A stretch of DNA of 46,638 bases from Bacteroidales bacterium (GCA_004555055.1 SFJN01000016.1:1-46638), one strand, 5' to 3'; positions 16,519 through 25,186 are shown, counted from the first letter of the stretch. Made by a program: numbers and translations. Notes: generated from the sequence alone by a model not told the origin.

Positions 16519-17799
16519 CTATAATTTAGTGGGCAAATCTCCCTCTTTGACTTTGTCTTCTTCTTTCTCTTTCCTACATGCGAAGATACATTTAGTGCCG
16601 TCCCCAAGTGTGGTAGCAAAGAGGTAATCGTTTCCGCCTTCGCGTATCTTCAGCCGTTTCCGGAGTTCCGCCACAGTGGCGGGGAAGTTCCTTACGGCCA
16701 GGTGTGCGGCAGCCTGTGTCTTGCCCTTCCCGTTCACGGAATCCCTTTTCAGATAGTCGGCAAGCCTTTTGAGGTCGGCTTTGGCGAAACTGAAACGTGC
16801 GATGATGCGGAAGGTCCGTCCCGGGAAGTCGCATACCGGTTCCGTTGAGGTGTAGAGGTGCGAGTTCGGGTGCAGTTTTTTCAGTCCGTAGCATTGCGCA
16901 ATGGTCTTGAAGGCCCCCGCTTTCATCACAGCGGGTCCCGGTTCATATAGGAAACTGCCGGTTTCATCGCAGAATTCGCACTGCGCCACGCTTTCTTCCG
17001 AGGCTTTGAACACGAGCGTCTTTCCGTCTTCGTAGCAGTGTATCCGCGGTTCTTCTGCGCTGTGCTCCTTTCCCATCACCAGCAAAAGTTCCTTGCACTC
17101 GCCACCGGTGGCAATTACGTGAACCTCCTTCACACATCCTTCGTGTAGTCTGTGGAGCGTTTTCACCGCCTGCGCGATGTCCAGCATGGGCGAGAGTTTC
17201 ACCATGACCTGCCGGCTACATCCCAGCAGCAGGTCGATGTTGGCGGCAATGTCCGGTTCGCAGTCCTCGATGCACACTGTTTTCCCACCATGAGCGTCGC
17301 GGCGTGCAGGGTCAAGGAAGAGTAGGTCGAGCGGTCCTTGCAGTGTCTGAAGCACTTCCAAACCGTTTCCTTCGATGAAATCGATATTTTTTATGCCAAG
17401 CAAGGGCATATTGTGCCGTGCTGTCTCTACGATTTCCGCCTTTCTCTCCACGTAGACCGCCCTTTCAAAGAGCGGTGCGATGCAAGAGAAATCCACCCCC
17501 ATTCCGGCGGTGATGTCGGCCATGATGCGTCTTTCCTCCGGTTTTAGCAGACGTCTCACCGTTTCCGCCTTGTATGCCGCCGCTCGTTGTCCGCTGCATT
17601 GTTCCAGCGCCAGCCTGGGAGGGTAGATGATTCCCTCGGTAGCTGCCCATTGCGGCACTTTGTGCGACATGCGTTGCCATCCCTCTATCTGTCGCAACAC
17701 ATAGTCGGTGTCAAGGTCTTTCCTTCCGGCAATCTCCAATGCCACTTCTTCTACGCGTCTGTGCCGGTTTTCTGCGATGAATTCGTCGTTATGGGTCAT
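16519..17799 (-). CDS. Class I SAM-dependent methyltransferase with PG_1098-type C-terminal domain
   Basis: This is a putative nucleic-acid methyltransferase. The SAM-binding domain shows motif I-like DITAGMGVDF, then VYVERKAEI, NIDFIEGNG and the DPARR signature (LLFLDPARRDAHGGK) typical of this Bacteroidetes family. The C-terminal ferredoxin-like/THUMP-like domain contains the sequence around FRIIARFSFAKADLKRLADYL. The RNA substrate is unknown. The start is placed at ATG 17799 (MTHNDEF); the upstream in-frame start at 17811 is a TTG. It lies 78 bp downstream of the kinase gene and is probably co-transcribed with it. Confidence 0.85.
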   Translation of the reverse strand: MTHNDEFIAENRHRRVEEVALEIAGRKDLDTDYVLRQIEGWQRMSHKVPQWAATEGIIYPPRLALEQCSGQRAAAYKAETVRRLLKPEERRIMADITAGMGVDFSCIAPLFERAVYVERKAEIVETARHNMPLLGIKNIDFIEGNGLEVLQTLQGPLDLLFLDPARRDAHGGKTVCIEDCEPDIAANIDLLLGCSRQVMVKLSPMLDIAQAVKTLHRLHEGCVKEVHVIATGGECKELLLVMGKEHSAEEPRIHCYEDGKTLVFKASEESVAQCEFCDETGSFLYEPGPAVMKAGAFKTIAQCYGLKKLHPNSHLYTSTEPVCDFPGRTFRIIARFSFAKADLKRLADYLKRDSVNGKGKTQAAAHLAVRNFPATVAELRKRLKIREGGNDYLFATTLGDGTKCIFACRKEKEEDKVKEGDLPTKL

Positions 17800-17877
17800 G
17801 TTGTAAAACAATCCGCGCCACGTTGCAGAGGCAATCCTTCGGTGGGTGCTTCCGCATCGGGGCGCGGTAGATGGGTG

Positions 17878-18981
17878 TTAGGCTTTCAGCTGTTTCTGGA
17901 TGAAGTCTTCCATTTCAGCCTCATGGGCTTCGGTGGAGAGCAACAGGTGGAACTGGTTGTTGGCGCGCACGAAATTGTGGTCGGGGTATTGGCACTTCCA
18001 GTATTTGTCGCCGTTCAGGTAGTCCCAGAGGAAGCGTACGCACTGCATGTAGGGGAAGAGTTTCACGGCATAAGGGAGGTTTCCGATTTCCACTTCCGTG
18101 AGGAAACTCTTGGCGCTTGCCAGATAACCCTTGGTAAATGCCTTGAAGATTTCGACGTTGAATTTCACCGCATCCATATCGGGGCAATCTTCAGCCACTA
18201 CATTGGCACCTGTACGCAGGAAGTCGCCGTAGTCCGAGAAGATGAAGTTGGGCATTACGGTGTCGAGGTCGATGACGCAGAGTACGCGGTCCTGTTCGTC
18301 GAACATCATGTTGTTCACCTTTGTATCGCAGTGGCAGACGCGTTTGGGGAGCGTTCCCTCGCGTCCCATACGTTCGGCCTTACACATGTATTCAGCACGC
18401 TTTTCTATTTCAGCGAGCAGTTGCTGTACCTTTTCTTCGCCGACGCGTCCCATGGGGTCTTTTTCCACCACCTCGCGCAGTTGTTGGAGGCGGAATTCCA
18501 TATTGTGGAAGTCCTTGATGGTTTCGCCCAGTTCAACGGGGATGTCCGCCAGCATGGCCTGGAATCGTCCGAAAGCCTCTCCTGCAGCGCGGCTCGATTC
18601 GGGGTTCACGGCCTGCTTGGTAACAGCTCCGGCGATGAAGACCATCACGCGCCAGTATTCTCCGTCGACGATGGCATAGAGCTGTTCGTCGTTTTCCTTT
18701 GCGGGGATGAAGGTAAGCACCTTGCGGTCGATTTCCGTCTCGTTGGCGGCTTCAAGTTTGCGGCGGATGTGGGTGGTTACGGCGTGGATGTTGCGCATCA
18801 CCATTTCCACATCAGGGAATACGTTGCGGTTCACGCGCTGCATGACGTAGTCGGGTGCGTCATCTTCAGCGGTTTTCACCAGCAGGGTGTCGTTGATCAG
18901 TCCTTCTCCGAGGGGCTTGATGTCTGTCACTGTGCCACGGATGGCAAAGTGCGAAACGATTTCAAGATGTTTTGCGTTCAT
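17878..18981 (-). CDS. Phosphotransferase of the aminoglycoside phosphotransferase fold (NahK-like sugar kinase)
   Basis: This is a small-molecule kinase of the APH/choline-kinase fold, 367 residues. The catalytic loop HCDTKVNNMMFD and the metal-binding DLDT (VLCVIDLDTVMP) are intact, and the glycine-rich start LGEGLINDTLLVK is visible. Related Bacteroidales proteins resemble N-acetylhexosamine 1-kinases acting on free GlcNAc/GalNAc, so a role in hexosamine salvage is likely but unproven. Some databases label relatives as mucin desulfatases, which the kinase motifs contradict. It has a complete promoter upstream (19094-19125) and leads a two-gene unit with the methyltransferase. Confidence 0.85.
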   Translation of the reverse strand: MNAKHLEIVSHFAIRGTVTDIKPLGEGLINDTLLVKTAEDDAPDYVMQRVNRNVFPDVEMVMRNIHAVTTHIRRKLEAANETEIDRKVLTFIPAKENDEQLYAIVDGEYWRVMVFIAGAVTKQAVNPESSRAAGEAFGRFQAMLADIPVELGETIKDFHNMEFRLQQLREVVEKDPMGRVGEEKVQQLLAEIEKRAEYMCKAERMGREGTLPKRVCHCDTKVNNMMFDEQDRVLCVIDLDTVMPNFIFSDYGDFLRTGANVVAEDCPDMDAVKFNVEIFKAFTKGYLASAKSFLTEVEIGNLPYAVKLFPYMQCVRFLWDYLNGDKYWKCQYPDHNFVRANNQFHLLLSTEAHEAEMEDFIQKQLKA

Positions 18982-19093
18982 GTTTTTCTATGGTATTGTT
19001 TTCGGGATAATCTGGCAATGGGTTTTATTCCCTTTGGGCATATGGTGGAAATGTGTTCCGTCTTCCCTTGTCTTCAAGGTACAGAACATACGG

Positions 19094-19125
19094 CAAAAAT
19101 AGTATAAAATCCTTGATTCTGCAAA
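19094..19125 (-). promoter_or_regulatory. Bacteroidetes-type promoter of the sugar-kinase gene
   Basis: On the minus strand TTTG (19122-19125) and TATTTTTG (19094-19101) are separated by 20 bp, a full consensus match. The kinase ATG is at 18981, giving a leader of about 105 nt. Confidence 0.7.
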
Positions 19126-19185
19126 TCCTTTTCTGCAAATGTATGCATTTTTCTGCCAATGTCGGTTGCGAATCGTGCCGTGGTG

Positions 19186-19758
19186 TTATTCTGCATCGCT
19201 TTCGCGGTGTCTGCGGTCGGGAGGAGTGGTGTCCCAGGCTTCGGGGTTGAAGTGCTTTCCGAAGCTCAAATCCATGCCTCGGTCGAGGAGTTGTTGTGCC
19301 AGTGTGGCATTCCCCCGGAATCCGTGAATGGTCCATTTCTGCTGCGGTTTCAGGTCTTTATGGATTTTCAGGAGCAGGTCGAAAGCCTTTACGCAGTGTA
19401 TGGTCATGGGGCGTCCGGCCGTTTCGCTCTTTTCCACCATTTTCGCCATCACCCTTTGCTGCAGTTCCAGTGCGCCGCCCCGTAGTCTGTCGATGCCGCA
19501 TTCCCCCACCTGCACCACTTCGGGGTGTTGCAGCAGTGCTTCCATTCCGCGGCAATATGCCTCAAGGTCAAAGCCAGCGTCGGCGGTCCACCACGGATGC
19601 ACTCCGGCGGCATAGTATCCCCCTTTCTGCGGGAGCCAAGTGCTTGCATCGTGGAGGATGGTTTCCTTTCCCAGACACACGATGCCTTTCCCCGGCAGGG
19701 TGTCGGTGCGGTGGGTATGGAAGTCAAAGTCCAGGAGGGCGATTTCCGGAATGTTCAT
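19186..19758 (-). CDS. TatD family metal-dependent hydrolase, short
   Basis: This is a TatD-like amidohydrolase/DNase of 190 residues. Motifs include FDFHTHR, YAAGVHPWW, VVQVGECGID, PMTIHCVKAFD and WTIHGFRGN, covering most metal ligands. The ATG at 19758 overlaps the yidD stop in an ATGA arrangement, so this start is preferred over the one at 19785. The frame ends in RRHRESDAE, roughly where homologues have their conserved ETD segment, and then stops, so a C-terminal helix of about 20-30 residues seems to be missing. No obvious continuation in another frame was found. Confidence 0.85.
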   Translation of the reverse strand: MNIPEIALLDFDFHTHRTDTLPGKGIVCLGKETILHDASTWLPQKGGYYAAGVHPWWTADAGFDLEAYCRGMEALLQHPEVVQVGECGIDRLRGGALELQQRVMAKMVEKSETAGRPMTIHCVKAFDLLLKIHKDLKPQQKWTIHGFRGNATLAQQLLDRGMDLSFGKHFNPEAWDTTPPDRRHRESDAE

Positions 19759-20012
19759 TGCCTTTCCTTGCTTTTTGATGTCCAATGGAATTCTTCGGGT
19801 ACGGGGTCATATCCGTGTCCTCCCCAGGGATGGCACCGGAGTATGCGGCGAATGCCGAGGTAGAGCCCCTTTAGGGCTCCGTGTTTCTGAATGGCCTCTA
19901 CCATATATTGCGAGCATGTGGGCGTATAGCGGCAAGCCGGCGGGAGCATGGGAGATATGCCGCGTTGGTAGAAACGCACCAGGGCAATGAGGGCTTTTGA
20001 AAGGAGGTTCAT
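19755..20012 (-). CDS. yidD: Membrane protein insertion efficiency factor YidD
   Basis: This small (85-residue) protein is associated with YidC/Oxa1-dependent insertion of membrane proteins. The family pattern is unmistakable: FYQRGISP, CRYTPTCSQYMVEAI, then GIRRILRCHPWGGHGYDPVP. The ATG at 20012 gives the normal length; the longer open frame upstream runs over the rnpA gene and is not used. It lies 83 bp behind rnpA, the usual neighbour, and its stop overlaps the start of tatD, indicating translational coupling. Confidence 0.95.
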   Translation of the reverse strand: MNLLSKALIALVRFYQRGISPMLPPACRYTPTCSQYMVEAIQKHGALKGLYLGIRRILRCHPWGGHGYDPVPEEFHWTSKSKERQ

Positions 20013-20095
20013 TATCTGTGTGGAGAGATGCAAAAAGGCTACGCAAGACATTCCGTGGCGGTGTATGTCTTGTGTAGCCTGTATAGGAGGTTGAG

Positions 20096-20497
20096 TCAAT
20101 GCCTTTGCTGCTGTTTTTCGCCGATGCGTCTCAGCAGTGTCTGCATTTTCTGCATGATCAGTGATGTAGGCTGCTCGGTGTCGCTTGTCCAGATGAAAGC
20201 CACGTGCAGCGCCTTGTCGTGCGGAATGTCCTGTGCGTCGGTGAGGATGTGCTTGCTCAGGCGGTAAGCTTCGCGCATTTGGCGTTTTGCCCGGTTGCGG
20301 TCGACGGCATGTTTGAATTTGCGTTTCGAAACGCTGACCATCACTTTCACCCTCGGTGAGTGTCCGTCCCATTCGGTGCTGTGCCATACGGCCCGCAGTG
20401 GGAATGCCGCAGTGCTGTGTGTGCCGGCGGCAAAGATGGCCTCGATATCCCGTTTCAGCGTGATATGTTCGGCTTTCGGAAATCCGTAGGTGCTCAT
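20096..20497 (-). CDS. rnpA: Ribonuclease P protein component
   Basis: This is the protein subunit of RNase P, which matures the 5' ends of tRNAs in the cytoplasm. The 133-residue protein begins FPKAEHITLKRDIEAIF and contains the signature RNRAKRQMREAYR at 67-79 within the RNA-binding region, preceded by VMVSVSKRKFKHAVD. It is followed by yidD, as in most bacteria. In Bacteroidales it sits after hemD rather than next to rpmH, and that order is seen here. Confidence 0.96.
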   Translation of the reverse strand: MSTYGFPKAEHITLKRDIEAIFAAGTHSTAAFPLRAVWHSTEWDGHSPRVKVMVSVSKRKFKHAVDRNRAKRQMREAYRLSKHILTDAQDIPHDKALHVAFIWTSDTEQPTSLIMQKMQTLLRRIGEKQQQRH

Positions 20498-20543
20498 CTG
20501 TCCGTATGTGAAGGTGGTGTTGTCTTGTGCCGTGATGGTGCGC

Positions 20544-21278
20544 CTATTCCTGGTTCTGTTCGCGGATGTACTCCTCCAGGCTTCCGGCTATTGACCCTGT
20601 GCCTTTGAGGTCCACTCTCAGTCCGGCGTCCTCTATGGCCTTGGCGGTAGCCTCACCGAAGCAAGCCAGACGCAATTCGCCCTGTTCGAAGTCGGGAAAA
20701 TTCTGTTTCAAGCTGTTCACACCGGTGGGCGTGAAGAGGAGAATCATGTCGTATTTCTTGTACTCGTCCTTTTCGAAGTCGCTGGGCACGGTGCGGTACA
20801 TTACGCATTCCGTGTGGTTGAGCTTCTTCTGCTCGAGCATCTCTCCAATTTCGTTGTTGTGGACGTCGGAGAGTGGTATGAGGTATTTCTCCTGTTTGTG
20901 CCGTGCCATCACGCTGATGAGGTCGGGCCAGCGTCCGGTGGTGCCGAAGAAGACCTTGCGCTTGCGGTACTGTACGTATTTCTGTATGTAGAGGACAATC
21001 TTTTCAGAGAGTCCGAAGTATTTCATGTCTTCGGGAAGAGTGACGCGCAGTTCCTTGCAGAGAGTGAAGAAATGGTCGATGGCATTTGTCGAATTGAAGA
21101 CTATCGCGGTGTGTGCAAGTATGTTTACACGTTGGTCGCGGAACTCTCTGGTGCTGATGCCTTCGATGCGGATAAACGGTTTGAATGTCAGTTCCAGAGC
21201 ATTGCGTTCTGCAAGGTCGAAGTAGGGTGATTTGTCAGAGGATGGTGCGGGTTGTGAAACGAGAATCTTCTTAATCAT
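20544..21278 (-). CDS. hemD: Uroporphyrinogen-III synthase family protein
   Basis: This enzyme cyclises hydroxymethylbilane to uroporphyrinogen III in tetrapyrrole synthesis. The 244-residue sequence has the bilobed HemD pattern (MIKKILVSQPAP, LAHTAIVFNSTNAIDHFF, MILLFTPTGVNSLKQNF, RLACFGEATAKAIEDAGL). In Bacteroidales this type of HemD sits beside DUF4271, rnpA and yidD rather than with hemC, as here, so the catalytic role is likely but less certain than the fold. The ATG at 21278 is chosen; the in-frame start 12 bp upstream is TTG. Confidence 0.88.
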   Translation of the reverse strand: MIKKILVSQPAPSSDKSPYFDLAERNALELTFKPFIRIEGISTREFRDQRVNILAHTAIVFNSTNAIDHFFTLCKELRVTLPEDMKYFGLSEKIVLYIQKYVQYRKRKVFFGTTGRWPDLISVMARHKQEKYLIPLSDVHNNEIGEMLEQKKLNHTECVMYRTVPSDFEKDEYKKYDMILLFTPTGVNSLKQNFPDFEQGELRLACFGEATAKAIEDAGLRVDLKGTGSIAGSLEEYIREQNQE

Positions 21279-21377
21279 TTCTGTTAGCAAGCTATTTCAG
21301 TTTCAGTTCGTTCGGCGCAGGTGTCTTGGCTGGGTTTTGTGTTGTTGGAGGGGCTTGTGTACTGCTGTTTCCACAAA

Positions 21378-22370
21378 TCAGATCATGCCCATGTTGTTGC
21401 CCATCCAGAAGAGCGTCCCTGATAACATGATGAATGGACTGATTTCCAGGGCGCAAAAGTACAAAATTAAATGCGTTAAGCTGGTTGTGCTTCTGAAAAA
21501 TATGTGATGACATTTGTAGAGAAGCAGGCTTTTGACAAGTGCCAGCAACAAAAGTCCGACTAATGCCGTGTCGTCTACGGGGAGGTCGAAGAACACTGTT
21601 GCCAGCACGATGGGCAAGAGTCCGCATCCCGTGGCCAATATGGAAATGAGCAGGGTGTCCTCCCACTGCCGGCATTTTTCCTTGGCGAAGAATGTGTTGT
21701 TGACGATGCGGTAGAGCCCAATCTTCAGCAGGTAGTAGATGGCTGTAGCGGCAGTTCCCGCCCCCAGGATGGTGTAGGGCGATGACTGTGCGAAGACGTC
21801 GGTATGGAATTTCTGGACATATCCGAAGAAGAGGATGCCCAGCATCAGGCAGGTTTGCAGAATCATGAAGCCCCGTCCTTGCAGCACGTTGTCTTCGCGG
21901 CTGTTGAAGAGGTTAGGCCGTTCGCGGGTATAGAAGAAGTCTTCCATCTGCTGTTTGAGGAATCTCCACGAGCGTGCCACTACGAGTGCGATAAGCAGGA
22001 AGTTGAGTACGAGGCCGGAAGTGACATAATCATCGTTTCTGAAACGGTAGTCCAGGGGGTCTCCGGCGATGCCTTGTGGTTGCCAGGGTACGGATTCGTG
22101 TTCCCATGCGATGCGCCTGACTTCGGGGTTCCAGAGTGTGCGGAATCCGGCGAGGAAGACGCTGTCCTTCGGTAAGGGGAAGAGTCCCTGTGCCAATGCC
22201 GGAAGGTCCTCCGAGGCAGGCAGAAGCGGGGCCTGGTGCCCTGCGAAGTATGCCCCCGTCACGGAGTCGGGGACGGCGTCGAACGTCAGATGCTCCACGC
22301 TGTGTGAGCCGGCGGCGGTGCTGTCGGCCATGAGCATTGCGTTCAGGGTGTCTGTGTTTTCGAAGGGCAT
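21378..22370 (-). CDS. DUF4271 domain-containing membrane protein
   Basis: This 330-residue integral membrane protein has a soluble N-terminal portion and about five to six hydrophobic segments: LVLNFLLIALVVARS, ILQTCLMLGILFFGYV, a segment around TILGAGTAATAIYYLL, LISILATGCGLLPIVLATVF, VGLLLLALVKSLLLY and LILYFCALEISPFIML. It is a Bacteroidetes-specific family of unknown function whose gene habitually precedes hemD, exactly as here. It lies 48 bp downstream of the LOG-family gene and 99 bp upstream of hemD, probably in one transcript. Confidence 0.85.
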   Translation of the reverse strand: MPFENTDTLNAMLMADSTAAGSHSVEHLTFDAVPDSVTGAYFAGHQAPLLPASEDLPALAQGLFPLPKDSVFLAGFRTLWNPEVRRIAWEHESVPWQPQGIAGDPLDYRFRNDDYVTSGLVLNFLLIALVVARSWRFLKQQMEDFFYTRERPNLFNSREDNVLQGRGFMILQTCLMLGILFFGYVQKFHTDVFAQSSPYTILGAGTAATAIYYLLKIGLYRIVNNTFFAKEKCRQWEDTLLISILATGCGLLPIVLATVFFDLPVDDTALVGLLLLALVKSLLLYKCHHIFFRSTTSLTHLILYFCALEISPFIMLSGTLFWMGNNMGMI

Positions 22371-22418
22371 GGGGGGTGAGGGGTTGTCGGAGGTGTGAGG
22401 GGGGTGACGGTGAGGAGG

Positions 22419-22994
22419 TTAGAGTGCGGCGAAGCGTCTTACGGAAGCATCCCAAAGCGGAGTCTCCTCGCAGAGGCGTACGGCCTCTTCAGGAGTTGCT
22501 GCCACTTTCCAGCAGTCGAGGTGTTGGGGGCGCATGAAGTTCCCCTCCACACATCGATGCAGTTGTTGCAGCAGTGGTGAGAAGTATGCGTCGGTGTTGA
22601 GGATGACAATGGGTTTCAGATACAGTCCCAGCTGTTTCCAGGTGATGACTTCCAGGAGCTCCTCCAGTGTTCCCACGCCTCCGGGACATGCAATGCAGGC
22701 ATCGCCCATGGCAGCCATGCGTTCCTTGCGTTGGTGCATGTCGTCGGTGACGATGAGTTCTGTCATCCCGGTATGTTGCCATTGCTGTGTGATCATGAAC
22801 TGCGGAATCACTCCGATGGTCTTTCCGCCTTCGGCCATTGCGGCATCGGCGGTGGCAGCCATCAGTCCGGTTCTTCCGGCACCGTTGACGAGGGTGTGTC
22901 CGCGCTGTGCCATTATTTTTCCCAGCGTGGCCGCCGCCTGGCGGTATGTTTCCGGAACCTGTCCGCTCGATGCGGCATAGACGGTGATTTGCAT
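22419..22994 (-). CDS. LOG family protein (TIGR00730, cytokinin-riboside-monophosphate phosphoribohydrolase-like)
   Basis: This Rossmann-fold hydrolase is related to plant LONELY GUY and is often mislabelled lysine decarboxylase. The hallmark PGGVGTLEE is present (CPGGVGTLEELLEVITW), with the N-terminal VYAASSG and the LVNGAGRTGLM phosphate-binding loop. It probably hydrolyses nucleoside 5'-monophosphates to base plus ribose phosphate; the physiological substrate in Bacteroidetes is unclear. The ATG at 22994 (MQITVY) is preferred; the start at 23036 would add a proline-rich extension. The length of 191 residues is normal. Confidence 0.9.
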   Translation of the reverse strand: MQITVYAASSGQVPETYRQAAATLGKIMAQRGHTLVNGAGRTGLMAATADAAMAEGGKTIGVIPQFMITQQWQHTGMTELIVTDDMHQRKERMAAMGDACIACPGGVGTLEELLEVITWKQLGLYLKPIVILNTDAYFSPLLQQLHRCVEGNFMRPQHLDCWKVAATPEEAVRLCEETPLWDASVRRFAAL

Positions 22995-23028
22995 GGTTGT
23001 GGGGATTGGAGGGGGGGGGAGTATTATG

Positions 23029-23066
23029 GCGGGCACGCCGGAAAGGATTTGACCGTACGTGCCCGC
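23029..23066. other. GC-rich hairpin upstream of the LOG gene
   Basis: GCGGGCACG (23029-23037) and CGTGCCCGC (23058-23066) form a perfect 9-bp stem with a 20-nt loop. A short T-run follows on the + strand but none on the minus strand. It could be a processing or termination structure between metK and the LOG gene. Apart from this hairpin and the MITE at 23085, the 22995-23294 spacer shows nothing. Confidence 0.4.
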
Positions 23067-23084
23067 ATTTTCAAATTACATTAA

Positions 23085-23235
23085 GGGGTGTTCTATAAAT
23101 TAGTTTATTATTCAATTAGGAAGTGTTCTTATGCTTGGCCACTTTTCATACTCTCGCTTGTATATTTCTATCCTTTAAACACTTACATAGCCCGCTATGC
23201 GCGTGTTTGCAGGACAGTAATTTATAGAACATCCC
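23085..23235 (+). mobile_element. MITE-like element, copy 1 (151 bp)
   Basis: The left end GGGGTGTTCTATAAATTA and the right end TAATTTATAGAACATCCC are inverted repeats with one mismatch. The element is flanked on both sides by TTAA (23081-23084 and 23236-23239), consistent with a 4-bp target-site duplication. It has no coding capacity. Its interior, including the 19-mer CATAGCCCGCTATGCGCGT, is shared with copy 2 in the same orientation. It lies just downstream of metK. The cognate transposase is not in the window. Confidence 0.75.
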
Positions 23236-23294
23236 TTAAGGCTTTGAATTGCAAAAAGGCTTTGATGTGTGTATATCAAGGCTGTTTCGCCGTT

Positions 23295-24590
23295 TTAGAG
23301 TCCGAACGCCTTACGGATGGTGTCGACATAGTCGAGACGTTCCCAGGTGAAGAGTTCCACGTCGTCCATGGTGACGGGAGCTTCGCCGTAGGTAGCGTCG
23401 AAGGTCTTTGTGACGGTGCGGTTCGTGCGTCCCATGTGTCCATAGCGTGCCGTTTCCTCGTAGATGGGTCGGCGCAGGTTCAGGCGTTCCTCGATGGCGC
23501 GCGGTCGGAGGTCGAAGATTTCCTTAATCTTTTCGGCAATCTCTCCGTCCGTCATGTCCACATGGCTGCGTCCGTAGGTTTCCACACAGATGCTAACGGG
23601 CTCTGCCACACCGATGGCATAGGCCAGCTGTACGAGCATTTCGTCTGCCACTCCGGCAGCCACCATGTTCTTGGCAATGTGGCGTGCGGCATAGGCAGCG
23701 CTGCGGTCGACCTTCGAGGGGTCCTTACCTGAGAAAGCCCCGCCACCATGTGCACCCTTTCCGCCATAGGTGTCGACGATGATTTTGCGGCCCGTCAGTC
23801 CGGTGTCTCCGTGCGGTCCGCCGATGACGAACTTTCCGGTGGGGTTGACATGGTATTTGATGGCACCCTTTTCGAAGAGAGCCTTTACCTCCGGAGTGTG
23901 AACGCGCTCCTTCACCACTCGGGGGATGAGGATGGTGGTGACGTCGCGGTAGATTTGGTCGAGCATCATTTCGTCCGCCTTCTCCTGGCTTCCCGCCTGT
24001 TCAGCGGTGATGAACTCGTCGTGCTGTGTAGAAACCACGATGGTGTCGATGCGCTGTGCATGTCCGTGGTCGTCGTATTCGATGGTCACCTGGCTCTTCG
24101 AGTCGGGTCGGAGGTAGCGCATCACCTTACCCTCGCGTCGGATGTCAGCGAGTACAATCATGATGTCGTGTGCAAGCGAGAGCGGCAGAGGCATGTAGCG
24201 GTCGGTCTCGTTGTTGGCATATCCGAACATCATGCCCTGGTCGCCGGCGCCCTGGTCCATGGGGTTGGCACGCTCCACGCCGCGGTTGATGTCGGGGCTT
24301 TGTGAGTGGAGAGCGGAGAAGATGCCGCAGCTTTCGGCATCGAACTTGTATTCCGACTTTGTGTAGCCGATGCGTGCAATGGTGTTGCGCACCACTTTCT
24401 GCAGGTCAACGGTGGCAGTGGTGTTGAGTTCGCCTGCCAGCACCACCTGTCCGGTGGTGACAAGTGTTTCGCAGGCTACCTTGGCGTTGGGGTCATGCGC
24501 AAGGATTTCGTCGAGGATGGCATCGGAAATTTGGTCTGCCACTTTGTCGGGATGACCTTCCGATACGGATTCTGAGGTGAAAAGATACAT
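23295..24590 (-). CDS. metK: S-adenosylmethionine synthetase
   Basis: This cytoplasmic enzyme makes S-adenosylmethionine from methionine and ATP. The N-terminus (YLFTSESVSEGHPDKVADQISDAIL), the central GAGDQGMMFGYA, the glycine-rich GGGAFSGKDPSKVDRSAAY and the HPFT-like C-terminal segments are all as expected. The 431-residue length matches Bacteroidales MetK. It is a single gene in this orientation, bracketed by two MITE copies (23085-23235 downstream, 24639-24825 upstream, 48 bp before the ATG). I found no recognisable SAM riboswitch in the short remaining leader. Confidence 0.98.
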   Translation of the reverse strand: MYLFTSESVSEGHPDKVADQISDAILDEILAHDPNAKVACETLVTTGQVVLAGELNTTATVDLQKVVRNTIARIGYTKSEYKFDAESCGIFSALHSQSPDINRGVERANPMDQGAGDQGMMFGYANNETDRYMPLPLSLAHDIMIVLADIRREGKVMRYLRPDSKSQVTIEYDDHGHAQRIDTIVVSTQHDEFITAEQAGSQEKADEMMLDQIYRDVTTILIPRVVKERVHTPEVKALFEKGAIKYHVNPTGKFVIGGPHGDTGLTGRKIIVDTYGGKGAHGGGAFSGKDPSKVDRSAAYAARHIAKNMVAAGVADEMLVQLAYAIGVAEPVSICVETYGRSHVDMTDGEIAEKIKEIFDLRPRAIEERLNLRRPIYEETARYGHMGRTNRTVTKTFDATYGEAPVTMDDVELFTWERLDYVDTIRKAFGL

Positions 24591-24638
24591 AAGGGGTGTG
24601 GGAATTACGGGGGTGGAAAAGCCACCTCTTGGGTTACA

Positions 24639-24825
24639 GGGATGTTCTATAAATTAGTTTTAAAACATTCTAAGAAGTGCTCTAATGCTTGGGCGCTTTT
24701 TGCCTCTTGCTTGCATCTTTTTGTTCTACAAATACTTACATAGCCCGCTATGCGCGTATTTGAAGAACAAAAACCTACTGCGCAATAGTCTAAAACTCGC
24801 CTCAAGCTAATTTATAGAACATCCC
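24639..24825 (+). mobile_element. MITE-like element, copy 2 (187 bp)
   Basis: The ends GGGATGTTCTATAAATTAG and CTAATTTATAGAACATCCC are perfect inverted repeats of 19 bp. The direct repeat TACA (24635-24638 and 24826-24829) fits a 4-bp target duplication. The interior aligns with copy 1 but carries about 35 extra bases before the right end. No open frame is seen inside. It lies 48 bp upstream of the metK start, in the position expected of the metK promoter region. Confidence 0.8.
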
Positions 24826-25178
24826 TACAAACTGCGAGGACGCTGTGCTGTAGACCAATTTTCTTGCTTCGTTTTCTGTGCTGCACCATGGTTGCCGTGA
24901 GGCACTCCGGTTGTCGATGCACACAAAAAAACTGTCCGCCCTTGACATTCCGGGAACTGCCGAAGCAGGAGGCCGGAGCATGGGGAGAACAGCAACGTTT
25001 GAAACTTGCCAGCCTTTGTGGGCTTGGCGGACGACACCCCGAAGGTTCAAGGGGGCGTCCGGCGTTTTAGCATTTTTTTGCGAGGTTGCAAGCAGTCAAA
25101 TCTGTCCTCTGGGTGATTTCTGGGTGCAAAATTACGCCTTTTCCCGCATTCCTCCCCATCATTTCCCGAAAATTTACA

Positions 25179-25186
25179 TATCTTTG
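25179..25186 (+). promoter_or_regulatory. Candidate -7 element of tsaE
   Basis: TATCTTTG is an exact TAnnTTTG but has no -33 TTTG partner. It ends 4 bp before the tsaE ATG, which would give an almost leaderless transcript. Confidence 0.4.

Noticed and set aside
17878..18981. Mucin desulfatase annotation for the APH-fold kinase
   Set aside because: The sequence has kinase catalytic motifs (HCDTKVNN, DLDT) and no sulfatase signature.
24591..24640. Possible SAM riboswitch upstream of metK
   Set aside because: Only about 48 bp lie between copy 2 and the start codon. A small GGTGG/CCACC hairpin is present, but I could not match any known SAM riboswitch core.
24802..25050. 82-codon minus-strand frame and an overlapping + frame between metK and tsaE
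   Set aside because: No conserved motif and no plausible start context; they overlap each other and the end of MITE copy 2.
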